A stretch of 43,989 nt of DNA from Flavihumibacter sp. CACIAM 22H1 (GCF_001601815.1 NZ_LUKG01000031.1:1-43989), one strand, 5' to 3'; numbered from the stretch's first letter, positions 25,326 to 34,131 are shown. Notes: a model not told the origin generated them from the sequence alone. Made by a program: numbers and translations.

Positions 25326-27026
25326 ATGATTCGACTAACCTTTCTTTGCGTTTTCCTGGGTACGATGGTGCAGGCTCAGTTTTCAGAAAATCCGGCTTAT
25401 CCGAAAGGTTATTTCAGAAATCCCCTGGGTATTTCCATGAGCCTGAGTGGAAATTTCGGAGAGCTTCGTCCCAACCATTATCATATGGGACTGGATCTGA
25501 AAACGGAAAGAAGGGAAAACCTCCCGGTCTATGCTGCAGCAGAAGGGTATATCAGTCGCATTAAAGTGGAACCGGGAGGTTTTGGCCGGGCTATTTATGT
25601 CAACCATCCCAATGGATTTACCACCGTTTACTGCCATCTCAATAATTTTTTTCCGGCCCTGGAAAACTGGGTAAAAGAGCTGCAGTACCAGAAAGAATCC
25701 TGGTACCTTAATGATGAGGTGGCTGCCCATCTTTTTCCGGTTCAAAAAGGACAGTTATTAGCCTATAGCGGTAATACCGGCGGCTCGCAGGCCCCTCATC
25801 TCCATTTTGAAATCAGGCGGAGCACGGATGAAGTGAACCTGAATCCGCAGTTATTTGGTTTCCCGCTTGCCGACAATACACTTCCGACCATCCTGCGCTT
25901 AGCCATCTATGATAGAAACAGTTCGGTGTATGAACAAAATCCCCGGCTGATCTCCGTTGTCAACAAGGGAAATGGCAATTATTCGACGGCGCTTCAAACA
26001 GTAAATACACCTAAAATCAGCCTGGCTCTAACCACCTATGATACCCATACCGGCTCTTCTAACCTGAATGGGATATATGAAGCGGTGTTATTTGATGAGC
26101 AGGAAGCAATAATCGGGTTTCGGATGGACCAGATCGGGTATGAAGCCACCCGGTACCTGAATGCTCATATCGATTATAAAACAAAACAACAAGGTGGCCC
26201 CTATCTGCAGCACCTGAGTGAACTGCCGGGGTACATTCAATCGATCTACACCAAGTTTAAAAATGACGGAGTAATAGATTTATCGGATGGATTAGTGCAT
26301 GAATTGTCGATCGTCGTTAAAGATGCCAATGGGAATGCTTCTACCGTAACTGTTCCGGTAAAATACAGTGGCCGTATGGCTACGCAAGCCATTCCTGCCG
26401 GGAAACGTTTTTACCCATTGATGCTGGATATCTATGAATCGGAAGATTGTGAATTTATAATTGGTGAAAGAACCCTGTATGATTCTGTTAGTATTCTTCA
26501 TCGAAAGCTTCCTGCAACAGGTGCGGGCGTTGTATCTTCTCTGCATACCATTGGTTCCGTTTCAATTCCCCTACAGGATGCCATGATGGTTCGCATCAAA
26601 GTGCCGGATACGTTCCGGAAAGAAGAGCAGGCAAAGGTGGTAATGCAACGAATTGCGGGTACCAAAAAAGAGGTACAAAAAGTAAGCTGGGAAGAAAACT
26701 GGGCAATGGCCGGGTTTCGTGATTTTGGCGCTTTTCAACTGGTACTTGATACCACCCCGCCGGAAATAATTCCGGTAGGCTTTAAAGACGGAGCCAACCT
26801 TTCCGGGGCTTCGCGTGTTGTGTTTACCGTTCAGGATAATTTAGGAAAATGGAAGGTACTGCGCACTGAACTGGACGGGGCCTGGGTGCGCTTTACCAAT
26901 GATAAAGGCAGAAACTTTATCTACAGTTTTGATGAACGATTTGGGCCTGGCGAACACGAGTTTAAAGTGGTGGCTGTGGATGAGGCGGGAAATGAGCGAG
27001 AAGTGAGGTGGAAGGTGAGGAGGTAG
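25326..27026 (+). CDS. Secreted M23-family metallopeptidase
   Basis: Zinc peptidase of the LytM/lysostaphin type, expected to cut peptide bridges in peptidoglycan in the periplasm. It has 566 residues: a signal peptide (about 1-18, ending VQAQ), then the M23 domain immediately after (about 35-175) with the zinc ligands H53xxxD57 (HYHMGLDL) and H158/H160 (HLHFEIR). The long C-terminal part (about 180-566) contains Ig-like beta stretches (EVRWKVRR at the end, TTPPEIIPVGFKDG) that may position the enzyme. All ligands are present, so an active enzyme is likely. bcp follows after 34 bases. Confidence 0.92.
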   Translation: MIRLTFLCVFLGTMVQAQFSENPAYPKGYFRNPLGISMSLSGNFGELRPNHYHMGLDLKTERRENLPVYAAAEGYISRIKVEPGGFGRAIYVNHPNGFTTVYCHLNNFFPALENWVKELQYQKESWYLNDEVAAHLFPVQKGQLLAYSGNTGGSQAPHLHFEIRRSTDEVNLNPQLFGFPLADNTLPTILRLAIYDRNSSVYEQNPRLISVVNKGNGNYSTALQTVNTPKISLALTTYDTHTGSSNLNGIYEAVLFDEQEAIIGFRMDQIGYEATRYLNAHIDYKTKQQGGPYLQHLSELPGYIQSIYTKFKNDGVIDLSDGLVHELSIVVKDANGNASTVTVPVKYSGRMATQAIPAGKRFYPLMLDIYESEDCEFIIGERTLYDSVSILHRKLPATGAGVVSSLHTIGSVSIPLQDAMMVRIKVPDTFRKEEQAKVVMQRIAGTKKEVQKVSWEENWAMAGFRDFGAFQLVLDTTPPEIIPVGFKDGANLSGASRVVFTVQDNLGKWKVLRTELDGAWVRFTNDKGRNFIYSFDERFGPGEHEFKVVAVDEAGNEREVRWKVRR

Positions 27027-27060
27027 GGGAAAGGGTAAAAAGGGAAAGGAGAATATTACT

Positions 27061-27531
27061 ATGAATAAATTAGCAGAAGGTACAAAAGCACCGGCATTTA
27101 GTGGAAAAGACCAGGATGGAAATACAATCAGGCTTTCCGATTTTAAAGGGAAAAAAGTTGCGCTTTATTTTTATCCGCAGGATATGACCCCGACCTGCAC
27201 CGTACAGGCATGTAACCTGCGTGATAACTTTTCCTTGCTGCAACAGCACGGTATCCAGGTAATCGGTGTGTCTCCAGACGACAGCAGCAGCCATAAAAAA
27301 TTTGAGGAAAAAAACCAGCTTCCTTTCCCGCTTATTGCTGATACCAAACACACCATCATTGAAAAATTCGGCGTTTGGGGAGAGAAACAATTATACGGAA
27401 GAAAATACCTGGGATTACACCGTACTACTTTTCTGATAAATGAAAAAGGGATGATCCAGAAAGTATTTCTGAAACCGAAAAGCAAGCAGCATGCCGAGGA
27501 AATACTGGCTGCGTTTAAACAAGCCGGCTGA
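27061..27531 (+). CDS. bcp: Thioredoxin-dependent thiol peroxidase (Bcp/PrxQ)
   Basis: Peroxiredoxin that reduces hydrogen peroxide and organic peroxides using thioredoxin. It has 156 residues with the Bcp/PrxQ pattern: APAFSGKDQDGNTIRLSDFKG, peroxidatic C46 in MTPTCTVQAC and resolving C51 four residues on, then RTTFLINEKGMI. The motif reads TPTC, where TPGC is more usual. An AAGGAG stretch (27046-27051), 9 bases before ATG 27061, is one of the few Shine-Dalgarno-like sites here. It is likely transcribed with the M23 gene. Confidence 0.95.
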   Translation: MNKLAEGTKAPAFSGKDQDGNTIRLSDFKGKKVALYFYPQDMTPTCTVQACNLRDNFSLLQQHGIQVIGVSPDDSSSHKKFEEKNQLPFPLIADTKHTIIEKFGVWGEKQLYGRKYLGLHRTTFLINEKGMIQKVFLKPKSKQHAEEILAAFKQAG

Positions 27532-27624
27532 TTACCGGCACAGGAAGCCGGGAGTTTTCCCGCCTTATTCGTATTAAAACTGGCAGGTTTAAACAGATAT
27601 TTGTAGTCTAAAAACCAGCCAGCC

Positions 27625-29319
27625 ATGAAAATAGTAAGCACACTGTTACTGGGTCTGGGTTTGAGCTATTTTTTTTTAACGAATGATGCACCCAGGCAGT
27701 ACTCCCCGCTGCCCGCTGACCCAATTCCGTTTTTCTGCGCACCCTCCCTTGATTGGTCAAAGATGAAGGATGATCATGGACCCCTAATCCCTGCCTTTAC
27801 CCTTACCACATTCAAGATCAGCAGCCGGGTAGATTCTGCGCAGCTTTATTTTGATCAGGGCTTGAGCCAGCTTTATGCGTTTAATCATGGAGAGGCAGGC
27901 CGTTCCTTTAAAACCGCCATCCGGCTGGATCCGGTAACACCCATGCCTTATTGGGGGTTGGCCATGGTATTGGGCCCTAACTACAATGCGGCCCTTAATC
28001 CGGCTGCCCTGGATGAAATCAATGCCGCTCTTAAAAAAGCGAAAGCACTATTAGGGTCGGCTACCCAGGTTGAGAAAGGCCTGATTGCAGCATTGGACCA
28101 GCGTTTTCCGGACGCGCCGGTGGAAGATATGACGCCTTATAATGAAGCCTACACGGCGGCCATGTATAAATTGTACCAGACCCACGCTACTTTGCCGGAT
28201 TTAGCTGTTTTATACATCGATGCCCTGATGAATGAACATCCCTGGAATTTTTGGCAGAAAGATGGAAAGCCCCAGGCCTGGACCGCTGCAACCGTAGCAG
28301 TAATAGAAACTATATTAAAGCGGTGGCCCAATCATCCCGGGGCTATTCATTATTATATTCATGCAACGGAAGCATCGCAACAGGCAGAACTTGCCCTGCC
28401 TTTTGCCGATCGGCTGGGCGCTATGGTGAAAGGGAATGGACATCTCCTGCACATGCCCTCACATACCTATATCCGAACGGGAGATTATCATAAGGGTGTG
28501 CTGGTAAATGAAGCTGCCGCTGCATCGGATAGTGTGTATATCAGTCAGTGTAATGCCCGTGGATATTATCCGATGTTATTGTATCCGCATAATATCCATT
28601 TTTTAGCCGCTTGTGCTTTCCTGGAGGGAAATAGTTCCAAAGCCATCGAAGCTGCCTGGATGGTGTCCAAGCTGGCCGACAGAAAATACCTGGCCGAAAA
28701 TGTTACCGTACAGCATTTTTACAGCATTCCCTATTATGTGCTGGTACAGTTAGAGAAATGGGAGGATATTCTTCAGTTGCCCATGCCTGGTGAAAGCCTG
28801 CTTTATCCAAGGGCCATCTGGCATTATGCAAGGGGTATGGCCCTGGCTGCAACCTCGGATTTTCAGCAGGCAGACCAGGAATTAAGGGCGTTGGAAAAGA
28901 TCGCCTCCGACAAAACCCTGGAAAAACAGTTGATCTGGGAACTGAATACAGCACAGCAACTGGTTAGCATGGCAGGCTTAGTGCTAAAAGGCGAGCTGGA
29001 TGCCCGGCAAGGAAATATAACGGCCGCCATTCCTGTTTTTAAAGAGGCAATCGGGTTGGAAGATCAGCTCAACTACAATGAGCCACCCGACTGGTTTTTT
29101 TCGAACCGGTTGCGATTAGGAAGCTGGTTGTTAAAATCGGGGGATTTTTCCGGTGCGGAAAGAGTTTATTCCGAAGATTTACAGACCTTTAGAGAAAATG
29201 GATGGGCTTTGCATGGTCTGCATAAAGCTCTTCTTGCACAAGGCAAAAAATCTGCTGCAGCAAACGTGCAGGCCAGATTCATAAAAGCCTGGCAATGGGC
29301 GGATGTTAAACTGAACTGA
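27625..29319 (+). CDS. Exported TPR-like protein with conserved-looking histidine clusters
   Basis: A 564-residue protein with an N-terminal signal or anchor (about 1-20) followed by TPR-like helices: AQLYFDQGLSQLYAFNHGEA, then FKTAIRLDPVTPMPYWGLAM, and further repeats up to the end (GALHGL-type ending WALHGLHKALLAQGKKSA). It belongs to a TPR family common in diverse bacteria without assigned function. Three histidine clusters stand out: H237/H242/H246 (NHPGAIHYYIH), H273/H276/H280 (GHLLHMPSH) and H322/H325 (YPHNIH). These could bind a metal; that is inference. It starts at ATG 27625 and ends 1 base before repeat copy B. Confidence 0.8.
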   Translation: MKIVSTLLLGLGLSYFFLTNDAPRQYSPLPADPIPFFCAPSLDWSKMKDDHGPLIPAFTLTTFKISSRVDSAQLYFDQGLSQLYAFNHGEAGRSFKTAIRLDPVTPMPYWGLAMVLGPNYNAALNPAALDEINAALKKAKALLGSATQVEKGLIAALDQRFPDAPVEDMTPYNEAYTAAMYKLYQTHATLPDLAVLYIDALMNEHPWNFWQKDGKPQAWTAATVAVIETILKRWPNHPGAIHYYIHATEASQQAELALPFADRLGAMVKGNGHLLHMPSHTYIRTGDYHKGVLVNEAAAASDSVYISQCNARGYYPMLLYPHNIHFLAACAFLEGNSSKAIEAAWMVSKLADRKYLAENVTVQHFYSIPYYVLVQLEKWEDILQLPMPGESLLYPRAIWHYARGMALAATSDFQQADQELRALEKIASDKTLEKQLIWELNTAQQLVSMAGLVLKGELDARQGNITAAIPVFKEAIGLEDQLNYNEPPDWFFSNRLRLGSWLLKSGDFSGAERVYSEDLQTFRENGWALHGLHKALLAQGKKSAAANVQARFIKAWQWADVKLN

Positions 29320-29320
29320 C

Positions 29321-29390
29321 GTGTCAGACAGGTGTTCTAACATCTACCTGGATTTGTTCTAACACCCTCCTAACGTATGTCTGACGTCTA
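29321..29390. repeat. Dispersed short repeat, copy B
   Basis: The 70-bp counterpart of the element at 21065-21111. It carries the same outer sequences GTGTCAGACAGGTGTT (29321-29336) and TGTCTGACGTCTA (29378-29390), which form an imperfect inverted pair, and two direct copies of GTTCTAACA (29334-29342 and 29356-29364) where copy A has one in reverse. It starts right after the stop of the TPR gene and ends inside the following gene, whose ATG it provides. Confidence 0.75.
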
Positions 29391-29730
29391 TCACATTAAG
29401 GAAAACTCTATATGGGCAAAGCTGGCTGCAAAACGAATGAAAGCTGAAAAGCTGGCCATGGTTTTGGGTAATACCATTCATCTGCATAATACCAGCTACC
29501 AGGAAATGTTACAAAACCGACGATGGCTTCGGCACGAACTGGCCCATGTTCAACAATTTCAACACTATGGCTGGGTCCGTTTTTTACTACTCTACCTGGT
29601 TGAATCTATCAAACGGGGCTATTATAATAACCGGTTCGAAGTAGAAGCCAGGGAAGCGGAACAGGATTTTTCTCTCGAACAACGCTATACTTTTCAGCCC
29701 AGGTGGGGCCAGGAAAGCCAGGTTGCCTGA
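29377..29730 (+). CDS. Small DUF4157-type protein with HExxH motif
   Basis: A 117-residue protein resembling the small DUF4157 proteins of Bacteroidota. It has a zinc-peptidase-like motif H53-E54-L-A-H57 (RHELAHVQQFQHYGW) preceded by GNTIHLHN and followed by a conserved-looking ESIKRGYYNNRFEVEAREAE stretch, whose glutamates could give the third metal ligand. Peptidase activity is not established. The ATG at 29377 lies inside the repeat element (ATGTCTGACGTC); an in-frame stop is just upstream, and the next ATG (29437) would cut into the likely domain. So the repeat supplies the start codon and first few residues. Its stop is one base from the convergent birA stop. Confidence 0.8.
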   Translation: MSDVYHIKENSIWAKLAAKRMKAEKLAMVLGNTIHLHNTSYQEMLQNRRWLRHELAHVQQFQHYGWVRFLLLYLVESIKRGYYNNRFEVEAREAEQDFSLEQRYTFQPRWGQESQVA

Positions 29731-29731
29731 A

Positions 29732-30475
29732 TTATAGCCACTCTATTTCACCCACTTTAAACTGGCGGTCTACCTGGTCCTGTGTTTGTAATTCACCGGT
29801 TATACTCACCCCTTTTATACGGGTTTCAAAAACAATATTGTTTTTTCTGAGCCGGCAAAGCTGATCCCTGCCAAATAAATACCGCTGATAATCACTGAAG
29901 ATCTCTTTATATCTGCCGTGTAAAAGCTGCTGCCACCTCAGTTCCAGGGAATTACATAATCGTCTTAATTCCTGCAAAAGATCCATTTCCCGACCTGTTA
30001 TCTGCCGCAGAGACACAGCTTTTCTGGGGGTGTCCGGAAATACTTTCTGGTTTATATTTATCCCTATTCCAACCACGGCAAACTGCCATTCTGCACCAAG
30101 CCACTTGTTTTCAATCAAAATGCCGCCTGCCTTTCTGTCACGCCAGTAAAGGTCATTGGGCCATTTAACCAGGGTTTCCTCCCCGGCATATTCTGCAAAC
30201 CAGTGGCGGCATCCAAGGGCCATGGCCATACTCAGAAAAAATTGGTCGGAATGCGCCAGCCCGCTGGTTTCCAGTACAATACTTGCCATGATATTGGAAG
30301 CGGGCTCACTGATCCATTGTTTGCCCATCTGACCCTTTCCGGCAGTTTGTTCAAGCGCAAAATAGACCTGCCCATGTACTGCCTTCTGTTCCTGCAGTTG
30401 CCCCATGGCATAGTTGTTGGAGCTGTCTACCGTCTCCAGTATCGTAAGCTGGTGTCCAATGGTATAAATGGGCAT
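29732..30475 (-). CDS. birA: Biotin--[acetyl-CoA-carboxylase] ligase
   Basis: Attaches biotin to the carboxylase carrier protein. From ATG 30475 it has 247 residues (a TTG at 30487 would add four). It has only the catalytic and C-terminal domains, with no N-terminal DNA-binding helix-turn-helix, so it is a class I ligase that does not repress biotin genes. Motifs: ETVDSSNNYA, the biotinyl-AMP loop GKGQMGKQW (46-54), LVKWPNDLYWRDRKAGGIL and VVGIGININQ. It is divergent from rsfS, and birA-rsfS-ftsH linkage is usual in the phylum. Confidence 0.95.
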   Translation of the reverse strand: MPIYTIGHQLTILETVDSSNNYAMGQLQEQKAVHGQVYFALEQTAGKGQMGKQWISEPASNIMASIVLETSGLAHSDQFFLSMAMALGCRHWFAEYAGEETLVKWPNDLYWRDRKAGGILIENKWLGAEWQFAVVGIGININQKVFPDTPRKAVSLRQITGREMDLLQELRRLCNSLELRWQQLLHGRYKEIFSDYQRYLFGRDQLCRLRKNNIVFETRIKGVSITGELQTQDQVDRQFKVGEIEWL

Positions 30476-30495
30476 TGGTTTGCGCAAAAGATTAG

Positions 30496-30503
30496 TACTT
30501 TTG
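30496..30503 (+). promoter_or_regulatory. -7 box (TACTTTTG) for rsfS
   Basis: Matches TAnnTTTG in the 80-base gap between the divergent birA and rsfS genes, 52 bases before the rsfS TTG start. Confidence 0.45.
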
Positions 30504-30555
30504 ATCGGGACGAAAGTAGTATTTTCAGTTTTTAGTTCACTAAAAGATTAGATTA

Positions 30556-30960
30556 TTGGAACCATTGTCAGTTTTAGCTTCACGTCAACGTAGTAGTGTA
30601 ACCCGCCTTACAAAAAATTCCAGGATTCTGACTACCATTATAAAGGCCATCCAGGAAAAAAAAGGAGAAAACATAGTTTCCCTGGATCTCAGAAAGATTC
30701 ATGAAGCTGTTTCCGATTTTTTTGTGATTTGCGAAGCAAGCTCCACCACCCAGGTTAAAGCAATTGCAGATGCAGTAGAAGTTGCTGTAAAAGAAGCAAT
30801 CGACGAAACGCCTTACCGGCATGAAGGGCATCAGGCTGCTCAGTGGATCCTGATCGATTACGTAAACGTGGTAGTACATGTTATGCAACCAGAAACCCGC
30901 CGGTTTTATAAACTGGAGGAAATGTGGAGCGATGCACCCATGGCAAACTTTGAATCCTAA
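30556..30960 (+). CDS. rsfS: Ribosome silencing factor RsfS
   Basis: Binds ribosomal protein uL14 and blocks joining of the subunits, lowering translation when nutrients are short. It has 134 residues: a basic N-terminal extension (about 1-25) and then the RsfS domain (IIKAIQEKKGENIVSLDLRK, VSDFFVICEASSTTQVKAIA, AQWILIDYVNVVVHVM, RRFYKLEEMWSDA). The start is TTG 30556; no in-frame ATG exists before the conserved domain. ftsH follows after 66 bases on the same strand. Confidence 0.95.
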   Translation: MEPLSVLASRQRSSVTRLTKNSRILTTIIKAIQEKKGENIVSLDLRKIHEAVSDFFVICEASSTTQVKAIADAVEVAVKEAIDETPYRHEGHQAAQWILIDYVNVVVHVMQPETRRFYKLEEMWSDAPMANFES

Positions 30961-31026
30961 GATTTTACCGGGCTTTTGAACAAAGACAGGGTATAAACAT
31001 TAATTATCTATAGCTATCTAATAAAT

Positions 31027-33048
31027 ATGTCACAAGAAGATCAGAAATCAAACGACAGGGGCGGATTTAACCGGATGAGGCCAAGAATGGAGGGTGGTGG
31101 AAATGATCCCCGGCGCGGCCCCCGTTTCAATATCTACTGGGTATGGGGTGCCCTGGCAGTAATTCTGCTGGGATTTAACCTTTTTAGCTCTTTTGCGCCA
31201 GATGCCAAACGCATCAATTTTGATGTGTTTAAAAATGAAATGCTGGCAAAAGGAGATGTTGCAAAAATTGAACTGGTCAGCAATAAAAACCTGGTCAGGG
31301 TCTATATTAAGCCAGAAAGCCTGAAAAAACCCTTCTACAAGGACAAACTTCCTAAGGGTTATAACCCTGCCTCGGGTGATAAGGCTCCTCAATTTGAATT
31401 TACCATTGCCAAACCGGAAATTTTTACGGATGACCTCCGTGATTTTTATACCAAGAATCCCGAGGTCAAAGAAGTGCCCCGGTACGATGAGACAGAAGGC
31501 GATTGGCTGGCTCCCATCTTCCAGTTTATCTTACCAATTTTCATAATCGTACTTATTTGGGTACTGCTTATGCGAAAAATGGGTGGAGGTGCCGGAGGAG
31601 GTGCAGGACCTGGTGGTATTTTTAATATCGGTAAATCAAAAGCACAGCTATTTGATAAAGGCACCAAGGTCAATATCACCTTTAATGATGTAGCCGGTTT
31701 GGATGAAGCAAAAGTGGAAGTGATGGAAATCGTTGATTTCCTGAAAAATCCGAAAAAATATACCAACCTGGGTGGTAAGATTCCAAAAGGAGCCCTGCTG
31801 GTAGGCCCTCCGGGTACGGGTAAAACCTTGCTCGCAAAAGCCATGGCCGGGGAAGCGCAAGTACCGTTTTTTAGCCTGAGCGGTTCTGATTTCGTGGAAA
31901 TGTTTGTAGGTGTTGGTGCTAGCCGGGTAAGAGATCTCTTCAAACAAGCCCGTGAAAAAGCCCCCTGTATCATATTCATTGACGAAATTGATGCCATTGG
32001 CCGCGCCCGCGGAAAAAATGCTATCATGAGCAATGATGAAAGAGAAAGTACCCTCAACCAGTTACTGGTGGAAATGGATGGCTTTAGCGGCGAAAGTGGC
32101 ATTATTGTACTAGCCGCAACCAACCGTCCGGATGTGCTGGATACGGCCCTTCTGCGCCCGGGACGTTTCGATCGGCAAATTACCATCGACAAACCCGATG
32201 TAAAAGGAAGAGAAGCAATATTCAAAGTACACCTTAAACCAATCAAGGTGTCTGAACAGGTAGATATTCATAAACTGGCTGAGCAAACACCCGGGTTTGC
32301 CGGTGCCGATATCGCCAATATCTGTAACGAAGCCGCCCTGATTGCAGCCAGGAAAGGAAAAGAAGCGGTAGACATGAGCGATTTTCAGGATGCGGTAGAC
32401 CGGGTAATCGGTGGACTGGAGAAGAAAAACAAAATCATCTCTCCGGATGAGAAAAAAATAATCGCATATCATGAAGCTGGTCATGCCATTTGTGGCTGGT
32501 ACCTGGAGCATGCGTATCCCTTATTGAAAGTTACCATTGTTCCCCGCGGAACGGCTGCATTGGGGTATGCCCAGTACACGCCGAAAGAACAATACCTCTA
32601 CAATACCGACCAGTTATTGGACCAGATCTGTATGACCCTGGGCGGAAGAGCAGCGGAAGAAATTTTCTTCAATAAAATTTCGACCGGAGCACAAAATGAT
32701 CTGCAGCAGATTACCCGGATAGCCTATTCCATGGTAACTGTTTACGGAATGAATGATAAGGTAGGGAATGTAAGTTTTTATGATCCGCAGAATGAAAACT
32801 CTTTCACCAAACCCTACTCGGAAGAAACCTCCAAAATCATTGATGAAGAAGTGCGGAAGCTCATTGATGTTGCGTACGATCGTACCAAGCAATTGTTGTC
32901 GGATAAAAGACAGCAGGTGGAAATTCTTGCAGAAAAACTGTTAGACAAAGAAGTGCTTTTCCAAAGTGATGTAGAGCACCTGATTGGCAAACGCCCGTAT
33001 GAGGAGAAAAAGACCATTGAAGTAGACGAGACACCGAGTATTGCCTGA
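31027..33048 (+). CDS. ftsH: ATP-dependent zinc metalloprotease FtsH
   Basis: Membrane-bound AAA+ protease that removes misfolded membrane proteins and short-lived regulators. It has 673 residues: a charged N-terminus, transmembrane segment 1 (about 34-54), a periplasmic domain, segment 2 (about 163-182), a glycine-rich linker, the AAA domain with Walker A GPPGTGKT (260-267), Walker [12 protein letters not shown] (315-325) and arginine finger region ([10 protein letters not shown]), and the M41 protease domain with zinc motif HEAGH (482-486). It is followed after 4 bases by the lutC-type gene, so those two are co-transcribed. Confidence 0.98.
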   Translation: MSQEDQKSNDRGGFNRMRPRMEGGGNDPRRGPRFNIYWVWGALAVILLGFNLFSSFAPDAKRINFDVFKNEMLAKGDVAKIELVSNKNLVRVYIKPESLKKPFYKDKLPKGYNPASGDKAPQFEFTIAKPEIFTDDLRDFYTKNPEVKEVPRYDETEGDWLAPIFQFILPIFIIVLIWVLLMRKMGGGAGGGAGPGGIFNIGKSKAQLFDKGTKVNITFNDVAGLDEAKVEVMEIVDFLKNPKKYTNLGGKIPKGALLVGPPGTGKTLLAKAMAGEAQVPFFSLSGSDFVEMFVGVGASRVRDLFKQAREKAPCIIFIDEIDAIGRARGKNAIMSNDERESTLNQLLVEMDGFSGESGIIVLAATNRPDVLDTALLRPGRFDRQITIDKPDVKGREAIFKVHLKPIKVSEQVDIHKLAEQTPGFAGADIANICNEAALIAARKGKEAVDMSDFQDAVDRVIGGLEKKNKIISPDEKKIIAYHEAGHAICGWYLEHAYPLLKVTIVPRGTAALGYAQYTPKEQYLYNTDQLLDQICMTLGGRAAEEIFFNKISTGAQNDLQQITRIAYSMVTVYGMNDKVGNVSFYDPQNENSFTKPYSEETSKIIDEEVRKLIDVAYDRTKQLLSDKRQQVEILAEKLLDKEVLFQSDVEHLIGKRPYEEKKTIEVDETPSIA

Positions 33049-33052
33049 GGCT

Positions 33053-33706
33053 ATGAAAGCATCCACTGCAAAAGAAAGTATCTTAAAAAAAATAAGGAAG
33101 GCGTTGAGTGAATCAACGCCTCTTCCATTTCCATCAAGCGAAGGCAATCAGTCGGTCTATCAGCCGCCCCCGGAAGACCTCGACCTCTTGTTTGCGGAGC
33201 AGTTCGGAAAATTACAGGGCAAATTTGTTTTTTGCCTGAACCAGCAGGAATTACAGGCCCAACTGGAGCTGCTTGCCCAACAGCAGGGCTACACAAAAAT
33301 TTATTGCAGGGAAAGCAGTTTCCGGGCGGCTTTCAGTACGGGTTCTCTGAAAACCGCGTTGCTGGAAGATAGCTCGCCGGAAGCACTTAAAAACTGCGAT
33401 GCGGCAATAACAGCTTGTGAATGCCTCGTAGCCAGGACCGGTACTATTGTTTTGAGCAGTGCAGAAGAAAGCGGCCGTACATCCAGCGTTTATGCCCCGG
33501 TTCATATCTGTATAGCCACAACCAGCCAGTTGGTATATGATATCAAAGACGGATTAAAGTTGCTGAAGGAAAAATATGGAAACAGGCTTCCTTCCTTTAT
33601 TAGTTTTGCAAGCGGACCAAGCCGTACGGCCGATATCGAAAAAACATTGGTAGTAGGGGTCCACGGTCCTAAAGAAGTGTATCTTTTCCTGGTCGATAAT
33701 TCATAA
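33053..33706 (+). CDS. LutC/YkgG-family LUD domain protein
   Basis: LUD-domain protein related to LutC, a subunit of the L-lactate oxidation complex. From ATG 33053 it has 217 residues; a TTG at 33041 overlapping ftsH is possible but less likely. Motifs: an N-terminal helix (AKESILKKIRKALSE), ITACECLVARTGTIVLSS and VVGVHGPKEVYLFLVDN at the end, typical of LutC. Its place behind ftsH is a recurrent Bacteroidota arrangement, as far as I recall, so it may not serve only lactate use. LutB, its expected partner, is encoded 18 kb away. Confidence 0.85.
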   Translation: MKASTAKESILKKIRKALSESTPLPFPSSEGNQSVYQPPPEDLDLLFAEQFGKLQGKFVFCLNQQELQAQLELLAQQQGYTKIYCRESSFRAAFSTGSLKTALLEDSSPEALKNCDAAITACECLVARTGTIVLSSAEESGRTSSVYAPVHICIATTSQLVYDIKDGLKLLKEKYGNRLPSFISFASGPSRTADIEKTLVVGVHGPKEVYLFLVDNS

Positions 33707-33717
33707 ACCATTTATCC

Positions 33718-34128
33718 ATGCAATTATTCGTATATGGTTCTTTACGCAAAGGGTTTCATCACCCAGCGTATGCGTATATCAGTCAGCATTTTGATTTTCT
33801 TTCTGATGCAAAAGTGAGAGGGGTTTTGTACGATATGGGAGATTATCCGGCTGCCTTGGCCACCACAGACGAGCGCTGGATTGTGGGAGAACTGTACCAA
33901 CTTAAACCGGAAGCGGAATGGGATTGGGCTATTGCACAATTAGACGATTACGAAGGTGTTGCACCGGAGGAAGGAGAACCTGCTTTGTATAAAAGAGAAA
34001 AAGCCCCTATCCTGAAAGCGGATGGTACCTGGTCGGAAGCCTGGATTTATTGGTACAATGGAGAAGTGAATGGGAAACCAGCCATCAACAGCGGCGACGT
34101 ACTACAATACCGTCGCGAAAAGGGATAA
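33718..34128 (+). CDS. Gamma-glutamylcyclotransferase-like (AIG2/GGCT) protein
   Basis: A 136-residue protein of the GGCT/AIG2 fold, which includes enzymes that cyclise gamma-glutamyl amines or amides to 5-oxoproline. The signature loop YGSLRKG (6-12) binds the substrate carboxylate, and LDDYEGV carries the glutamate in the position of the catalytic residue. The actual substrate is unknown. It starts 11 bases after lutC and ends 16 bases before lpxH, so it is part of the same run of genes. Confidence 0.88.
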   Translation: MQLFVYGSLRKGFHHPAYAYISQHFDFLSDAKVRGVLYDMGDYPAALATTDERWIVGELYQLKPEAEWDWAIAQLDDYEGVAPEEGEPALYKREKAPILKADGTWSEAWIYWYNGEVNGKPAINSGDVLQYRREKG

Positions 34129-34131
34129 TAG

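Noticed and set aside
31446-32246. 266-codon open frame antisense to ftsH
   Set aside because: Shadow frame: serine/proline-rich translation without domains, fully inside a highly conserved gene.
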